DNA of 64,000 nt from Pedobacter xixiisoli (GCF_900215335.1 NZ_OCMT01000003.1:124001-188000); one strand, 5' to 3'. Shown: positions 17,101 to 24,635, numbered from the stretch's first letter. Numbers and translations: made by a program. Notes: generated by a model not told the origin, from the letters alone.

Positions 17101-19637
17101 CCAGACTTTGGAATTACGGCAAATTCGTTATCAACCTTGGTGTTTCTCTTTGCTTTAACTTTGAAGGTGTCAATAGAGGAGAAGAAGGCAATTTGGCATT
17201 CCGTTTCAAATAGCTGACTAGCAAACTCTTTGTAGAAAGTTACCGGAATCCATCTTTCGCCAAGATTAAAGTCCAGCAGCTCAAAAGGTATCTTTTCCGG
17301 TTGTGACCTTTCGAGAGCTTCTAGGCTGCGTTTGTACTGCACATTGGCTGCATCATCTTTTATAGCTGCGATTGTATCATGCAATTTTCGGACAACATTG
17401 CCACTTAGGAACTGATCTGCTGTTTCCCAATTATTTGTTTTCGGATTGAGGTAGATTAGATCGCCTAGTTTAACAATCGCCGTTTCGCTATCTACATCAA
17501 GTGCAGCAGCGATAATTTGCAGTTCTACTTTCCCGACCTTGTTAAGGCAATGTGCCAGCGCCAGGGCAGGCTGATCTGTCACAAACGTTTCCTCCTTCTT
17601 AACGGTAGAGGTGGTTAGGATATCCGCTTTTACAAATTGGTCTCCTGCTCGTCGTTCCAAAGAGGCTAAGACGATTAGGCCACAGCCTCGATCTTCCAGA
17701 ATACGCCGACGGTTCTCCCTTGAATTTAGCGAGCCGAACTTGGAAACAAATTCTTCGTAATGGCTATCAAGCTCCATCCGTAAAATATCCGGAACAGGCT
17801 CAGCCGAAGCTTCCATTTGTGATAAGTGCATGTACTTATCCCTAAGCTGGCAGTATGATTTGTAGAACTGTAGGTTGGTTTGTATTGGTAATTGCTTAAA
17901 CTCGGCCTTGCCAGCAACTTGGTCTAACTTTACAAGTTGGCCAATCTTATCGTTCTCGACCACTAGGGTACCCTCACGATAGTAGGATTTGACAATATCA
18001 ACTCCAATTACAGCATTATGATGAAGGACGAAAGCATCGGTTAACAGTTGATCACCTTTATAGATGTATTGATGATTGAATTGTAACAAACGATCTGAAA
18101 CTTGCTCGATGTGTTTTCTGATCTCTGTGCCTTGGTACCACTTATTACTGGTCGTAACTTCCTGCACATTGCTAAAAATCTTGTATCGGTACTGTTCGCT
18201 TTTTGTTGGTTTTGCCACGATCATTACAATCACTTCGTGAGCTGGTCGGTCAGTCGTACTGATGGTGCAGACAATCCTTGCACTATCTTTACGGATTTCT
18301 ATTTTGTCCTGCTCCGTGAGGTATGCTTTTGCCTTGTCCAATATTTCAACTGGTGCAATATCGAAAAGACCCAATTGCACTGCAAACTGCTCCTTCACGG
18401 CCTCTTCCGGCATAGGTGCGTAGGTCAGTACTTTCGTTACAGTTGCTATTTCTCTAATTTCTTGGGTATGATGTTTTGGATATCTCGCCTTGACAAAATA
18501 TAGATCTAGTCCCTCAGTTAGGATGCCGCGAAGTCTCTTTCCGACTTCTTCCAGTTTCGTTTCCTGCCAAATACGCTGATGTGGTTGTCCATACTGGTTT
18601 CTGTCTTCTGAGATTTTATCGCCGACAAGTAGCTCTGGTCGCTTATGTAGGTATTCGTTAACATGATACTCACCGAACTCATTTGTCCTGACAACGGTTT
18701 CTAAAAGTTCCTTCTCTGCAGCTGAAAGTACGGTTTTGTCATCGCGACGTTGTACGATCAATAGATGACTGGGCGCTTCGGTTCCGCCGGTATCCTTCAT
18801 TAGATTGTCCGGCATCGCAGCTACTGCTAAGAAATCTGCCGACTTGAAAACATATTCCCTGGCATCCCGATTAGAGGGACTGTTCAAAAACCCATCGGTG
18901 GTCAGATAGCATAGAATACCCCCTTCGCTAAGTTTTTCAAGCCCTTTGGCGAAAAAGTAATTATGTATCTTACTGGTAATGCCCGACGGAGCGAATGTAT
19001 TATCGTAGACTTTAAAGTTTCCAAAGGGGATATTGCTGACCACCAGGTCAAATTGTCCATCTTCTGTTTTTGGGGTTTCTTCAAGTCCCCGGATCTGTGT
19101 GGTAACTTTGTCGCCATGTGCCGAATTGACTGCCGTCAGGATCAGTCCAGTGAGTTGGTCTTTCTCCACGGCTGAAACATGTTTGATGTCTGGAAAAGCC
19201 TTGAACGCTTCTTCTACGAATATTCCGACCCCAGCTGATGGTTCGTAAATCCTTTGCGGTTTGATCCCGATAGTCTCTAACACTGAATAAAAGGTATTCG
19301 GGATCACTTCCGGAGTATAGAATGAAGTCAGGACACTATTTCGTAGTGAGCTGATCACCTGCTTGTACTGTTGATCACCAAAGTGTTTTCGTAGTGTTTG
19401 GTGGAGATCCATGATCTCTTCATACATGGCGCGGTCGGCTTTGGAAATGCCTTGCTTTTCCCATTGCTCCAATGGAGCTTCGGGATGCAAGATCGCTTTA
19501 ATACCACCAAACCCCGAATACGCCCTTAACTTGGACAGTTCCAGAATGCTAAGCGTATTCCTTTCAACACTCCATTTCAGGGCAATCTTAATAGCCAAAA
19601 TATTGGCCCGAAGCTTATGTAAACTATTGTAAGCCAT
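14115..19637 (-). CDS. DarB-like N6-methyltransferase-helicase fusion
   Basis: This 1840-residue protein joins an adenine methyltransferase to an SNF2-type helicase. The S-adenosylmethionine motif EPSAGVGIF lies at residues 132-140 and the catalytic motif NIPFG at 202-206, a variant of NPPF seen in this large-methylase group. The helicase half has a Walker A-like HEVGLGKTLTMIVAS near 968, VDESHKFKN near 1135 and the arginine-finger motif QRNGRGARQGN near 1475. The arrangement matches DarB of phage P1 and plasmid or ICE homologues, which protect incoming DNA from host restriction. It starts 33 bp after the DUF1896-like gene and ends 1 bp from the two-repeat orphan. The antirestriction role is inferred from architecture and context. 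Confidence 0.82.
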   Translation of the reverse strand: MAYNSLHKLRANILAIKIALKWSVERNTLSILELSKLRAYSGFGGIKAILHPEAPLEQWEKQGISKADRAMYEEIMDLHQTLRKHFGDQQYKQVISSLRNSVLTSFYTPEVIPNTFYSVLETIGIKPQRIYEPSAGVGIFVEEAFKAFPDIKHVSAVEKDQLTGLILTAVNSAHGDKVTTQIRGLEETPKTEDGQFDLVVSNIPFGNFKVYDNTFAPSGITSKIHNYFFAKGLEKLSEGGILCYLTTDGFLNSPSNRDAREYVFKSADFLAVAAMPDNLMKDTGGTEAPSHLLIVQRRDDKTVLSAAEKELLETVVRTNEFGEYHVNEYLHKRPELLVGDKISEDRNQYGQPHQRIWQETKLEEVGKRLRGILTEGLDLYFVKARYPKHHTQEIREIATVTKVLTYAPMPEEAVKEQFAVQLGLFDIAPVEILDKAKAYLTEQDKIEIRKDSARIVCTISTTDRPAHEVIVMIVAKPTKSEQYRYKIFSNVQEVTTSNKWYQGTEIRKHIEQVSDRLLQFNHQYIYKGDQLLTDAFVLHHNAVIGVDIVKSYYREGTLVVENDKIGQLVKLDQVAGKAEFKQLPIQTNLQFYKSYCQLRDKYMHLSQMEASAEPVPDILRMELDSHYEEFVSKFGSLNSRENRRRILEDRGCGLIVLASLERRAGDQFVKADILTTSTVKKEETFVTDQPALALAHCLNKVGKVELQIIAAALDVDSETAIVKLGDLIYLNPKTNNWETADQFLSGNVVRKLHDTIAAIKDDAANVQYKRSLEALERSQPEKIPFELLDFNLGERWIPVTFYKEFASQLFETECQIAFFSSIDTFKVKAKRNTKVDNEFAVIPKSGRKMYGYTLLEHALENTAPNFTIEETGIGGSTIRRPDNDAIQLAYQKIENIRERFVVWLNELPPEKKVELETIYNGKFNCYKLRENDGSHLTFPGLDLQALGINDLYSSQKNAVWRIIQDRGALIDHEVGLGKTLTMIVASYEMKRLGICNKPVILGLQSNVGQIAEAYRTAYPTANIIAPDENDFSPRNRVRLLHEIKNNNWDCVILTHEQFEKIEQAEEIQQQIFRDLLYNVEKDLDTLEDLGEEISKEMRTGLEVKKNNLAVKLKTVQDRMANRKDSGITFQNIGIDHLFVDESHKFKNLAFTTRHRNVAGLGNSEGSQRAMNMLFAVRTLQQKFDQDLCATFLSGTPISNSLTELYLIFYYLRPRELEAQGIENFDGWAAVYAKKTSDFEFNVANEIVVKERFRFFIKVPELAMFYNEIADYKTADHIRLDKPVIEETLVNIKPTDEQVEFIDRLMKFAKSGNAEYLGRAKLSSKEDKARMLIATNYAKKLAVDMRLISQSRYFDHPNNKISVCAKKIAQIHSDTKEYKGTQLVFCDMGTPGTDGFNIYQALLSKLVNEYGIPKESIAFVHNYKRSQKNELFTKVNNGEIRVLLGSTEKLGTGNNSQQRIVAIHHLDTPWKPSEFEQRNGRGARQGNWVAKQFRDNKVEVFVYATERSLDAYKFNLLRNKQFFISQMKSNQLQVRTIDEGAMDEKSGMNFAEYLAILSGDTSLMEKAKLEKKIAALESLKKIHYNEHSRNRSQIENKTLKLASSAKMIVRLKIDRDHYQSVLKLSKDGIKENPIRLIGIKSNDSEALGNHIIDVYNSWLPKDLNDSQRIGSLYGYDLHIERRAYDDKNMLFAQRNPNGIKYYYNNGEPNILNPKLAARYFLNAIARVDQVLEKYENDGVTLKKEIADLNALNSLEFTREKDLQEFKKALKELEKEIREKIQSGPSNEDTPIEEVTIADGVCLPTTTSDILKEGKVVKLQPDRGEEKMYAQIRRNTRTKFRR

Positions 19638-19670
19638 CTTTCTACACTTATCATCAACACCATATTTATT

Positions 19671-20102
19671 TTAACCGAGGTAGTATTCTATTTCACCCAT
19701 AATGGCATACCGCAGCGCCTTATTTCTGATTTGGTCCTGCTGATCTATACCAAATTTTTCGAAGTGCGATCTGCAACAATCCATCATGTTGAGCAGCTCA
19801 TAATTCAGCATGTAACTTTGCTGTAGCGCTTCAAAGGCAATCGGAAATTCCTCTTCCAGGATTGACCTGATGAAAAGAAATTTTGATGGTTTTAGTTCAG
19901 CGGTCATTTGCTCGAAGCATATTTCTTGAACCGTGATCAACGCTAGTCCTCGATCCAATAGCTGTTCCGCTTCAGGTAGAACTTCAGCTACCTTTTGATC
20001 AAGGTATTCAGTAACCTTATAGTTTTCCTGGAGATCATACATCAGATCTGGGTTATGTTGTGCGATGTACTGCCACAACTGCTCCTTTAATGCCGTTTCC
20101 AT
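19671..20102 (-). CDS. DUF1896-like hypothetical protein
   Basis: This 143-residue soluble, all-helical protein resembles the DUF1896 family found in Bacteroidetes conjugative transposons. Features are an N-terminal LWQYIAQHNPDLM, a central Ala/Glu-rich helix (AEQLLDRGLALITVQEICFEQM), and the segment FLFIRSILEEEFP, where family members usually have an L...IL.EEF pattern. It lies between traE (18-bp gap) and the methylase-helicase gene. The function is unknown, and the family call is tentative because the match is by pattern only. Confidence 0.6.
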   Translation of the reverse strand: METALKEQLWQYIAQHNPDLMYDLQENYKVTEYLDQKVAEVLPEAEQLLDRGLALITVQEICFEQMTAELKPSKFLFIRSILEEEFPIAFEALQQSYMLNYELLNMMDCCRSHFEKFGIDQQDQIRNKALRYAIMGEIEYYLG

Positions 20103-20120
20103 GACTTTTGCTCTTTAAGT

Positions 20121-20450
20121 TTATACTCCAAAAAAGGCCCTGATCACCGTAGCGACTACTACCAGAAATACACACGCCCCGAACCACGCTGCCACTACCT
20201 TACCAGTATCCTGGTCTCCATTACTCCATTTCTGATATACCTTGATGGCTCCGATCAGCGCAACGATGGCTCCGATGGCGTACATCAAATTGGTTCCTGC
20301 ACCGAAGTAGCTTCGTACTTCTTGATTTGCCTGGTTGATACCGGCAAGACCGTCCTGCCCGTAGACGAATATGCACAACATCGACTGTAGTGCGATCGCC
20401 GCAAGCATTAACTTAATTTTATCCCCACTGTTCCCACTGCTCATTTTCAT
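20121..20450 (-). CDS. traE: Conjugative transfer protein TraE (DUF4134, pilin-like)
   Basis: This 109-residue protein has the DUF4134 pattern: a hydrophobic signal-like helix (LMLAAIALQSMLCIFVYGQ), then GLAGINQANQEVRSYF, a second membrane helix (LMYAIGAIVALIGAIKVYQKW), NGDQDTGKVVAAWFGAC, and a third helix (VFLVVVATVIRAFFG). TraE corresponds to VirB2-type pilin subunits. The ATG at 20450 is preceded by AAGAGAG. Only about 20 bp separate it from the T-run of a strong hairpin (20471-20557), leaving no room for a separate promoter, so its expression may depend on read-through. Confidence 0.88.
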   Translation of the reverse strand: MKMSSGNSGDKIKLMLAAIALQSMLCIFVYGQDGLAGINQANQEVRSYFGAGTNLMYAIGAIVALIGAIKVYQKWSNGDQDTGKVVAAWFGACVFLVVVATVIRAFFGV

Positions 20451-20470
20451 CTCTCTTAAGTTTTAGGATT

Positions 20471-20557
20471 AAAAAAATGCGGAGTGCCCGCCGACACGTT
20501 AGCCCTACCCACTGCACAAATCTTTCTTCCTGGCCCGGTCGGGGTACGACACTCCGC
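20471..20557 (-). terminator. Long hairpin with T-run before traE, possible attenuator
   Basis: On the minus-strand transcript, GCGGAGTG (20557-20550) pairs with CACTCCGC (20486-20479), and CCGAC (20542-20538) with GTCGG (20495-20491) further in. The outer stem is followed directly by ATTTTTTT (20478-20471). This has the form of an intrinsic terminator with a 63-nt loop, placed between an operon gene (stop at 20566) and the traE start at 20450. The GC-rich loop contains competing pairings such as CCCCGACCGGG, so it could act as a conditional attenuator. Confidence 0.7.
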
Positions 20558-20565
20558 TATGAACT

Positions 20566-21024
20566 TTACGCCTGGTTGATCCACCATTCATCTACATCCC
20601 CCACATCCAGGGTAAAAGTTCCATATTTTTCACACTCTGATACGATCAATTCGTTGATCGAGGAGCGGTAAAGTGAATGTTGCATATTTGGTCGAACGTT
20701 AAAGACATGCTGAATTCGAGCTTTTAGTTCCTCGAAGCTGACTACCCGCGTAGAGCAGTCCCTAATTTCACTGGTCAGTTGTAATACCAATTGCTCGATC
20801 TCTTCCAATTCATTGGTCTCTTGGCCATTTGATGACCCTCCTGCATCTGGCTCCACTTCCTCTACATCACTATAGAATGTTTCCCGTGCCAATTCACTTT
20901 TTCTTGTGGTCATTAGCTTTCTAAGCTCGGCAGGATAGTACCTGATCGCAACGTAGATGTAGTAGATCGTTAACAGCAACAACAGTGCGCCTATATATTG
21001 CATCCATGTTATATTACTCAGCAT
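20566..21024 (-). CDS. Membrane-anchored orphan at the head of the tra operon
   Basis: This 152-residue protein has an N-terminal membrane helix (residues about 8-28, YIGALLLLLTIYYIYVAIRY), an acidic linker (SDVEEVEPDAGGSSNGQ) and a helical cytoplasmic or periplasmic region ending in DVGDVDEWWINQA. It is the first gene of the minus-strand transfer operon, with 321 bp of leader and intergenic DNA upstream. Small anchored proteins of this kind are common before traE in Sphingobacteria-type elements, but I do not recognise a named family. A terminator-like hairpin directly follows its stop codon. Confidence 0.65.
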   Translation of the reverse strand: MLSNITWMQYIGALLLLLTIYYIYVAIRYYPAELRKLMTTRKSELARETFYSDVEEVEPDAGGSSNGQETNELEEIEQLVLQLTSEIRDCSTRVVSFEELKARIQHVFNVRPNMQHSLYRSSINELIVSECEKYGTFTLDVGDVDEWWINQA

Positions 21025-21051
21025 AATTTTGTCCTTTAGATTTGACCTGAG

Positions 21052-21082
21052 TGATCTCCCGTCTATAAACCATTGGAGATCA
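21052..21082. promoter_or_regulatory. Inverted repeat in the tra operon leader
   Basis: TGATCTCC (21052-21059) and GGAGATCA (21075-21082) form an 8-bp perfect inverted repeat with a 15-bp spacer, 28-58 bp upstream of the first tra-operon ATG. It could be an operator or an RNA hairpin in the leader. A shorter palindrome, GACGA-TTT-TCGTC, lies at 21126-21138. Confidence 0.4.
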
Positions 21083-21218
21083 AATTTCTAAAGCAAAGTA
21101 CGGGAGCAGCGAAAGGCTAAAAAAGGACGATTTTCGTCGTCTCTTTCGTCTCTCGCTGAAAATCAATGAGTTATAATGTTGTTTTTTTTCGATTGGAATT
21201 CATAACCGCATCAAGTTA

Positions 21219-21314
21219 GGCCCCGGTCTCGGAGCGCAGCAAGAAATTCCGCCATAATCGCTTGCACTTTTATTGCGTTGCTTCTTGCGCTTGCTCGCCC
21301 GGACCCTGCCCAGG
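21219..21314. other. GC-rich structured segment upstream of the radC-like gene
   Basis: This GC-rich island stands out in AT-rich surroundings. GGTC (21225-21228) can pair with GACC (21302-21305), GAGC (21232-21235) with GCTC (21293-21296), and GCAAGAA (21239-21245) with TTCTTGC (21282-21288), giving a long imperfect stem with internal loops and a loop of about 36 nt. It lies 40 bp before the radC-like ATG. It may be a structured 5' leader, a small RNA or a DNA-processing site. I see no relaxase gene nearby to support an oriT. Confidence 0.4.
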
Positions 21315-21345
21315 CTGCAATTATTAATTCTTAATCTTTTTTATT

Positions 21346-21816
21346 ATGAAAACGTTGATTGAAAATGGAAACTGGCAGGTAGCAGAGTTAGAACTGATCT
21401 ACAAGACCAAAGTAAAACCTTCAGAAAGAATTCGGGTGAGCAGTTCATTCCAGGCATACAAAGTGTTTGAAGCGAATTGGGATTTCAACAAAATTGACCA
21501 TATCGAACAGTCCAAAATGATAGTGCTGAATAATGCCCATAGAATACTTGGACTATTCGAACTGACCAGCGGAGGCATTGATAAGAATATCATGGATCCT
21601 CGAATGATCTTGGTCAATGCGTTGATGTTGCAGGGAACAGCGATCATTGTTGCTCACAATCATCCCTCGGGAAACCTTATGCCAAGTGACGCAGACATCA
21701 AGGCAACTACACGATTAAAATCTGCATGTTCCCTTTTAGATATCAAGCTTTTGGACCATATCATTATCACCAGTGAACACTATACTTCGCTAGCTGATGA
21801 CGAGCTGCTGATATAG
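21346..21816 (+). CDS. RadC-like JAB domain protein
   Basis: This 156-residue protein is a short RadC-like member of the JAB/MPN metalloprotease fold. The metal-binding motif HNHPSG lies at residues 104-109 with the matching acidic residue in PSDAD shortly after. Upstream are IDHIEQSKMIVLNNAHRILG and SGGIDKNIMDPRMIL, which correspond to the RadC pattern E..KVLLLN..N.ILG....S.G.....V.PREI. It lacks the N-terminal helix-hairpin-helix region of full-length RadC. Such short versions are frequent on mobile elements of Bacteroidota; their substrate is unknown. It is divergent from the tra operon and convergent with the next gene. Confidence 0.85.
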   Translation: MKTLIENGNWQVAELELIYKTKVKPSERIRVSSSFQAYKVFEANWDFNKIDHIEQSKMIVLNNAHRILGLFELTSGGIDKNIMDPRMILVNALMLQGTAIIVAHNHPSGNLMPSDADIKATTRLKSACSLLDIKLLDHIIITSEHYTSLADDELLI

Positions 21817-21829
21817 CAGCCCATTTCAC

Positions 21830-22762
21830 TCAATAGCCATCTATTAATTTATCCATTTTCTTTAGAATGGATCTCGCTATCTCCTTATCTACAGTTTCTG
21901 CTCCATAAGATCTTGTACGCACTGCTTGGGGAGATAATCTATCCTTGGCTTTTGTCCTGACCTTCGAGACGATTTCCTTAAAAGCAGAGGTCATCGACTT
22001 TGAAACAATAACCCCTGCATCAATTGCAGCACGAAGCAAAAGCCCCAATATATCCGCAGACACACCAAGTTCTACTAGTAACTGCTCATTTTGTTCAATG
22101 ATCTGATCAATTTCTCGTTGCTTGAACAGCTCCAGCTCACTATCCAGGTACTCAGCTTCATACTGGAACCACCGAGTAATCAATTCTGTTAGCGGAGGAT
22201 AATTCTCGTAGAGAATGGTCTCGGGCTTAATGTGGAGCTGAGAGAACACTTTTTTATAGAAGTTCATCTGCTCGATCTTGGCTTTGGGATTAGGTTGGTC
22301 CTCGATACGTTTGGCCAACCAGTTCTCCAGATGTTTGGTGTAGGTCTTGCTGTTGTAGTTCATGTAGATCAACAGTTCATCAACTGGCGGATAGACATTG
22401 ATGTCATGGTCATTCCAATCAATTCGCTCCAATTTGCTCACCAACTCTAACCTGTAAACAATTCTACGATAAAAATCTGTTCTGTATATCAGTTGTTCGT
22501 CATCAAGAAATGCAGTGAGTTTTTGGGTCAACATTGTGATAATTGGCTTGGAGTGCGGATAATTTGCCGTGTATACATTGACCTGCTCAAGTTTTGCGAG
22601 CAATTCCTCTCGGATGCGGGCCATAAGCGCCACAAAAATATCGTCCTTCATTCCCTGTAGCGTCTTAGTATTGGGGAACACCGCAGCTGCGACCAGCAGT
22701 TCCTTTAGCTCAGCAGAATAGCTATTCATAAAATCGTAGTGATCCTCAGTGAAATTTGTCAT
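21830..22762 (-). CDS. Hypothetical helical protein of the mobile element
   Basis: This 310-residue protein has no signal peptide or membrane helix. It is largely alpha-helical and acidic, with Tyr-rich stretches (NYNSKTYTKHLENWLAKRI) and a short basic region near the C-terminus (KVRTKAKDRLSPQAVRTRSYG). I do not recognise a family. It converges with the radC-like gene (13-bp gap), and another short reading frame ends 2 bp before its ATG on the same strand. The context suggests an accessory gene of the conjugative element. Confidence 0.6.
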   Translation of the reverse strand: MTNFTEDHYDFMNSYSAELKELLVAAAVFPNTKTLQGMKDDIFVALMARIREELLAKLEQVNVYTANYPHSKPIITMLTQKLTAFLDDEQLIYRTDFYRRIVYRLELVSKLERIDWNDHDINVYPPVDELLIYMNYNSKTYTKHLENWLAKRIEDQPNPKAKIEQMNFYKKVFSQLHIKPETILYENYPPLTELITRWFQYEAEYLDSELELFKQREIDQIIEQNEQLLVELGVSADILGLLLRAAIDAGVIVSKSMTSAFKEIVSKVRTKAKDRLSPQAVRTRSYGAETVDKEIARSILKKMDKLIDGY

Positions 22763-22764
22763 AA

Positions 22765-22935
22765 TTACAATTTAAATGTTAAACCTGTAACTAGTGGGCA
22801 ATGTAGATGATGGAAAAGTTGGCTGCTGGTTGCCTTTTTTAACAACCGTTGATTGAAAGGTACTTTCTCCCAGCTCACCTGTATCAATTCCGTATCCTGA
22901 GTAACAGCATAAGTCCGCAAATCAGGGTAATTCAT
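22765..22935 (-). CDS. Short ORF or gene tail upstream of the 310-aa orphan
   Basis: A 56-codon frame starts MNYPDLRTYAVTQDTELIQV at 22935 and stops at 22765, only 2 bp from the next ATG on the same strand, as in a tight operon. The frame stays open for about 16 further codons upstream without another ATG, to a TAA. It may be a real small gene or the decayed C-terminal end of a longer one. No family is recognised. Confidence 0.35.
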   Translation of the reverse strand: MNYPDLRTYAVTQDTELIQVSWEKVPFNQRLLKKATSSQLFHHLHCPLVTGLTFKL

Positions 22936-23130
22936 CGCAAAATCTCGGCTCCACCTTGATATATCAATAGAAGGATCGATTTGTTACCCCGGAAATTAAT
23001 CTATTTAAAGAAGAAGGATACGCAGAAAAGGGTCAATTGCAAAGAACTGAAAATTTAACATTTGAAAATTCGTAAAAAGTGGTGGAAAATGGAAGTTGAT
23101 ACAGAACAATAGCTAGTTTGAAGACAAATA

Positions 23131-23373
23131 TCAAACCTCAAAATCAAATAGTTCCTGCATGGAAATATTGAGTGCTTTTGAAATTTTATAAAGATTAGAA
23201 AGACCAGTACTGATCTCACCTTTTTCGATCAATCTCAAATGTTTTTCATTGGTCTCGATCTCAAACGCCAACTGTACCCGAGAAATGTTATTTTGCTTTC
23301 TCAGGTTGTACAAATGTGCACCAAATGATTTCAGGTATGCTAATTCTTCGTCCGACATCTTTTCAAATGTCAT
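23131..23373 (-). CDS. XRE family transcriptional regulator
   Basis: This 80-residue protein is a bare helix-turn-helix domain of the XRE/Cro type. The HTH is visible at about residues 18-70: LYNLRKQNNISRVQLAFEIE, then NEKHLRLIEKGE and LSNLYKISKALNI. The protein ends soon after, so it has no sensor domain. A perfect 7-bp inverted repeat (TTCGGTA, TACCGAA) lies 18-37 bp upstream of its start and is a natural autoregulatory operator. The gene is divergent from the pair at 23637-24255, which it may control. Confidence 0.85.
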   Translation of the reverse strand: MTFEKMSDEELAYLKSFGAHLYNLRKQNNISRVQLAFEIETNEKHLRLIEKGEISTGLSNLYKISKALNISMQELFDFEV

Positions 23374-23390
23374 TAATGCCCGTGGATGTT

Positions 23391-23410
23391 TTCGGTATTA
23401 TTTTACCGAA
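23391..23410. promoter_or_regulatory. Palindromic operator before the XRE regulator
   Basis: TTCGGTA (23391-23397) and TACCGAA (23404-23410) form a perfect inverted repeat with a 6-bp spacer in the divergent promoter region, 18 bp upstream of the regulator ATG. A second palindrome, TGACAT-TC-ATGTCA, lies at 23541-23554 closer to the divergent gene. Binding by the adjacent regulator is inferred. Confidence 0.5.
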
Positions 23411-23636
23411 CTTTATATATATTTAACACCATCAAACTGAAACTGGATCAAAAATTATGATCCTTAGCATGTTACCAATGTAAGAGCTGTTACTGCTCTG
23501 CATCCCTTCCGGTGTAATCCGAAGGAGTACCATTATTCCTTGACATTCATGTCATGCTATTTTCTCAAAAATATAGGTGCCAAGCAAGGAACCTTTCAAG
23601 TATTTTATTTCTATTAAATCATTTAACACTATTCAA

Positions 23637-23963
23637 ATGAAATTAGGTAATCTCCCGCATTTAATGTTGGATCTGGTCATTGCTGATTTGCTACATACCA
23701 AACTCTTGTATCGACAAACCGAATTGGGTGCAGATACGTCAGGATATGAATTCGACCATTGCACAATCGTCCTGTTACATGCCGGATTTCCAGCCGAGGA
23801 ACATTCCAAGGAACTTAAGCAGTGGTACGCCGATCAAAAAGATAAAATCCAAGCAATCAACATTTCCCAATATTCACTTATATGCCAACTCGCAAAAGAA
23901 ATTGTAAACAAGCTCGTCATCTGGGACCAGCACAAAGTCAATCTAGCTCCGGATGATAATTAA
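23637..23963 (+). CDS. Hypothetical protein of the mobile element
   Basis: I place the start at the ATG at 23637 (MKLGNLPHLMLDLVIADLL); a longer frame from 23577 begins with unlikely sequence. The 108-residue product is soluble and helical, with DHCTIVLLHAGF and HSKELKQWYADQKDKIQA. It overlaps the next gene by 11 bp, so the two are probably translated together. No family is recognised. It is divergent from the small XRE regulator. Confidence 0.55.
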   Translation: MKLGNLPHLMLDLVIADLLHTKLLYRQTELGADTSGYEFDHCTIVLLHAGFPAEEHSKELKQWYADQKDKIQAINISQYSLICQLAKEIVNKLVIWDQHKVNLAPDDN

Positions 23964-24255
23964 ATTAATTAATGCAATAGACTGTGGTTTTCCAATAAAG
24001 CAAAGATTGGTTCTGCGGGTGCTGCAGGACGGGAACTTAGCAGGTTATGTGATCCGGATCGCTGGTTCTGGCAGGGAAATCTATCAGTTTCCATATCTTA
24101 AAGTCGCACGAACGGATTACATCATTATCTACTTCAAGCGTGGGGATAATTGCACGGAACAGTTTTATGATGCAACCTGTCATTTCTTCTATGCCGATCG
24201 TTGGGGAACATTGCCAGAAAATCTGAAACAATATGAGATCATAACTGTGCAATAA
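23953..24255 (+). CDS. Hypothetical protein, partner of the preceding gene
   Basis: This 100-residue protein starts inside the end of the previous gene (11-bp overlap). It appears to be a small beta-rich domain (RLVLRVLQDGNLAGYVIRIA, DYIIIYFKRGDNC, FFYADRWGTLPENLK), with no signal or membrane helix. I do not recognise the family. The overlap indicates that the two products act together or at least are made together. Confidence 0.55.
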   Translation: MIIKLINAIDCGFPIKQRLVLRVLQDGNLAGYVIRIAGSGREIYQFPYLKVARTDYIIIYFKRGDNCTEQFYDATCHFFYADRWGTLPENLKQYEIITVQ

Positions 24256-24375
24256 CAGGAATATAATACGCGAATATGTTAAATTAATTCACTTATGTGT
24301 AACCGAAAGCTTTTTGTTATAGTTTTGTCTCAGTTGTCATACTATGGACTTGCTGCAATGCAAGCCATAAGTAAA

Positions 24376-24404
24376 AGAAAGAGGTGCTTAGAGTACCTCT
24401 TTCT
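24376..24404 (-). terminator. Terminator of the 76-aa gene
   Basis: AGAAAGAGGT (24376-24385) and ACCTCTTTCT (24395-24404) form a 10-bp perfect stem with a 9-nt loop, abutting the stop codon at 24405. On the minus strand it is followed by TTTTACTT, which fits an intrinsic terminator. Confidence 0.65.
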
Positions 24405-24635
24405 CTATTCTTCGGCCTCTACATTGATTTTGTTATTGATGATGTTGGATAGATAGGAATGATAGGCATTGGCCGCATTTTGCCATTCCAGTTTAGTTTT
24501 TGCAAAATCATCCAACAGTTTCTTATCAAAGAAACCATTGCCTTCTTCCGAAAGCTTTTTATTGGCTTTTAGATGCGCATCGGATGTTTTCGCGAATTCA
24601 TCATATAATTTTAACAGTCGCTCTTTTATGGTCAT
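24405..24635 (-). CDS. Small helical hypothetical protein
   Basis: This 76-residue, highly charged and helical protein begins MTIKERLLKLYDEFAKTSDA and ends in acidic NVEAEE. It has no signal peptide, membrane helix or cysteine. It is followed directly by a strong hairpin terminator, which supports it being a real, separately transcribed gene. It is divergent from the sigma factor gene. Function unknown. Confidence 0.55.
   Translation of the reverse strand: MTIKERLLKLYDEFAKTSDAHLKANKKLSEEGNGFFDKKLLDDFAKTKLEWQNAANAYHSYLSNIINNKINVEAEE

Noticed and set aside
16977..17217. Two overlapping plus-strand frames opposite the methylase-helicase gene
   Set aside because: They are shadow frames of a strongly supported coding sequence.
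21219..21314. GC-rich island as an origin of transfer
   Set aside because: No relaxase gene or recognisable nic site is visible in the window, so I describe it only as a structured segment.
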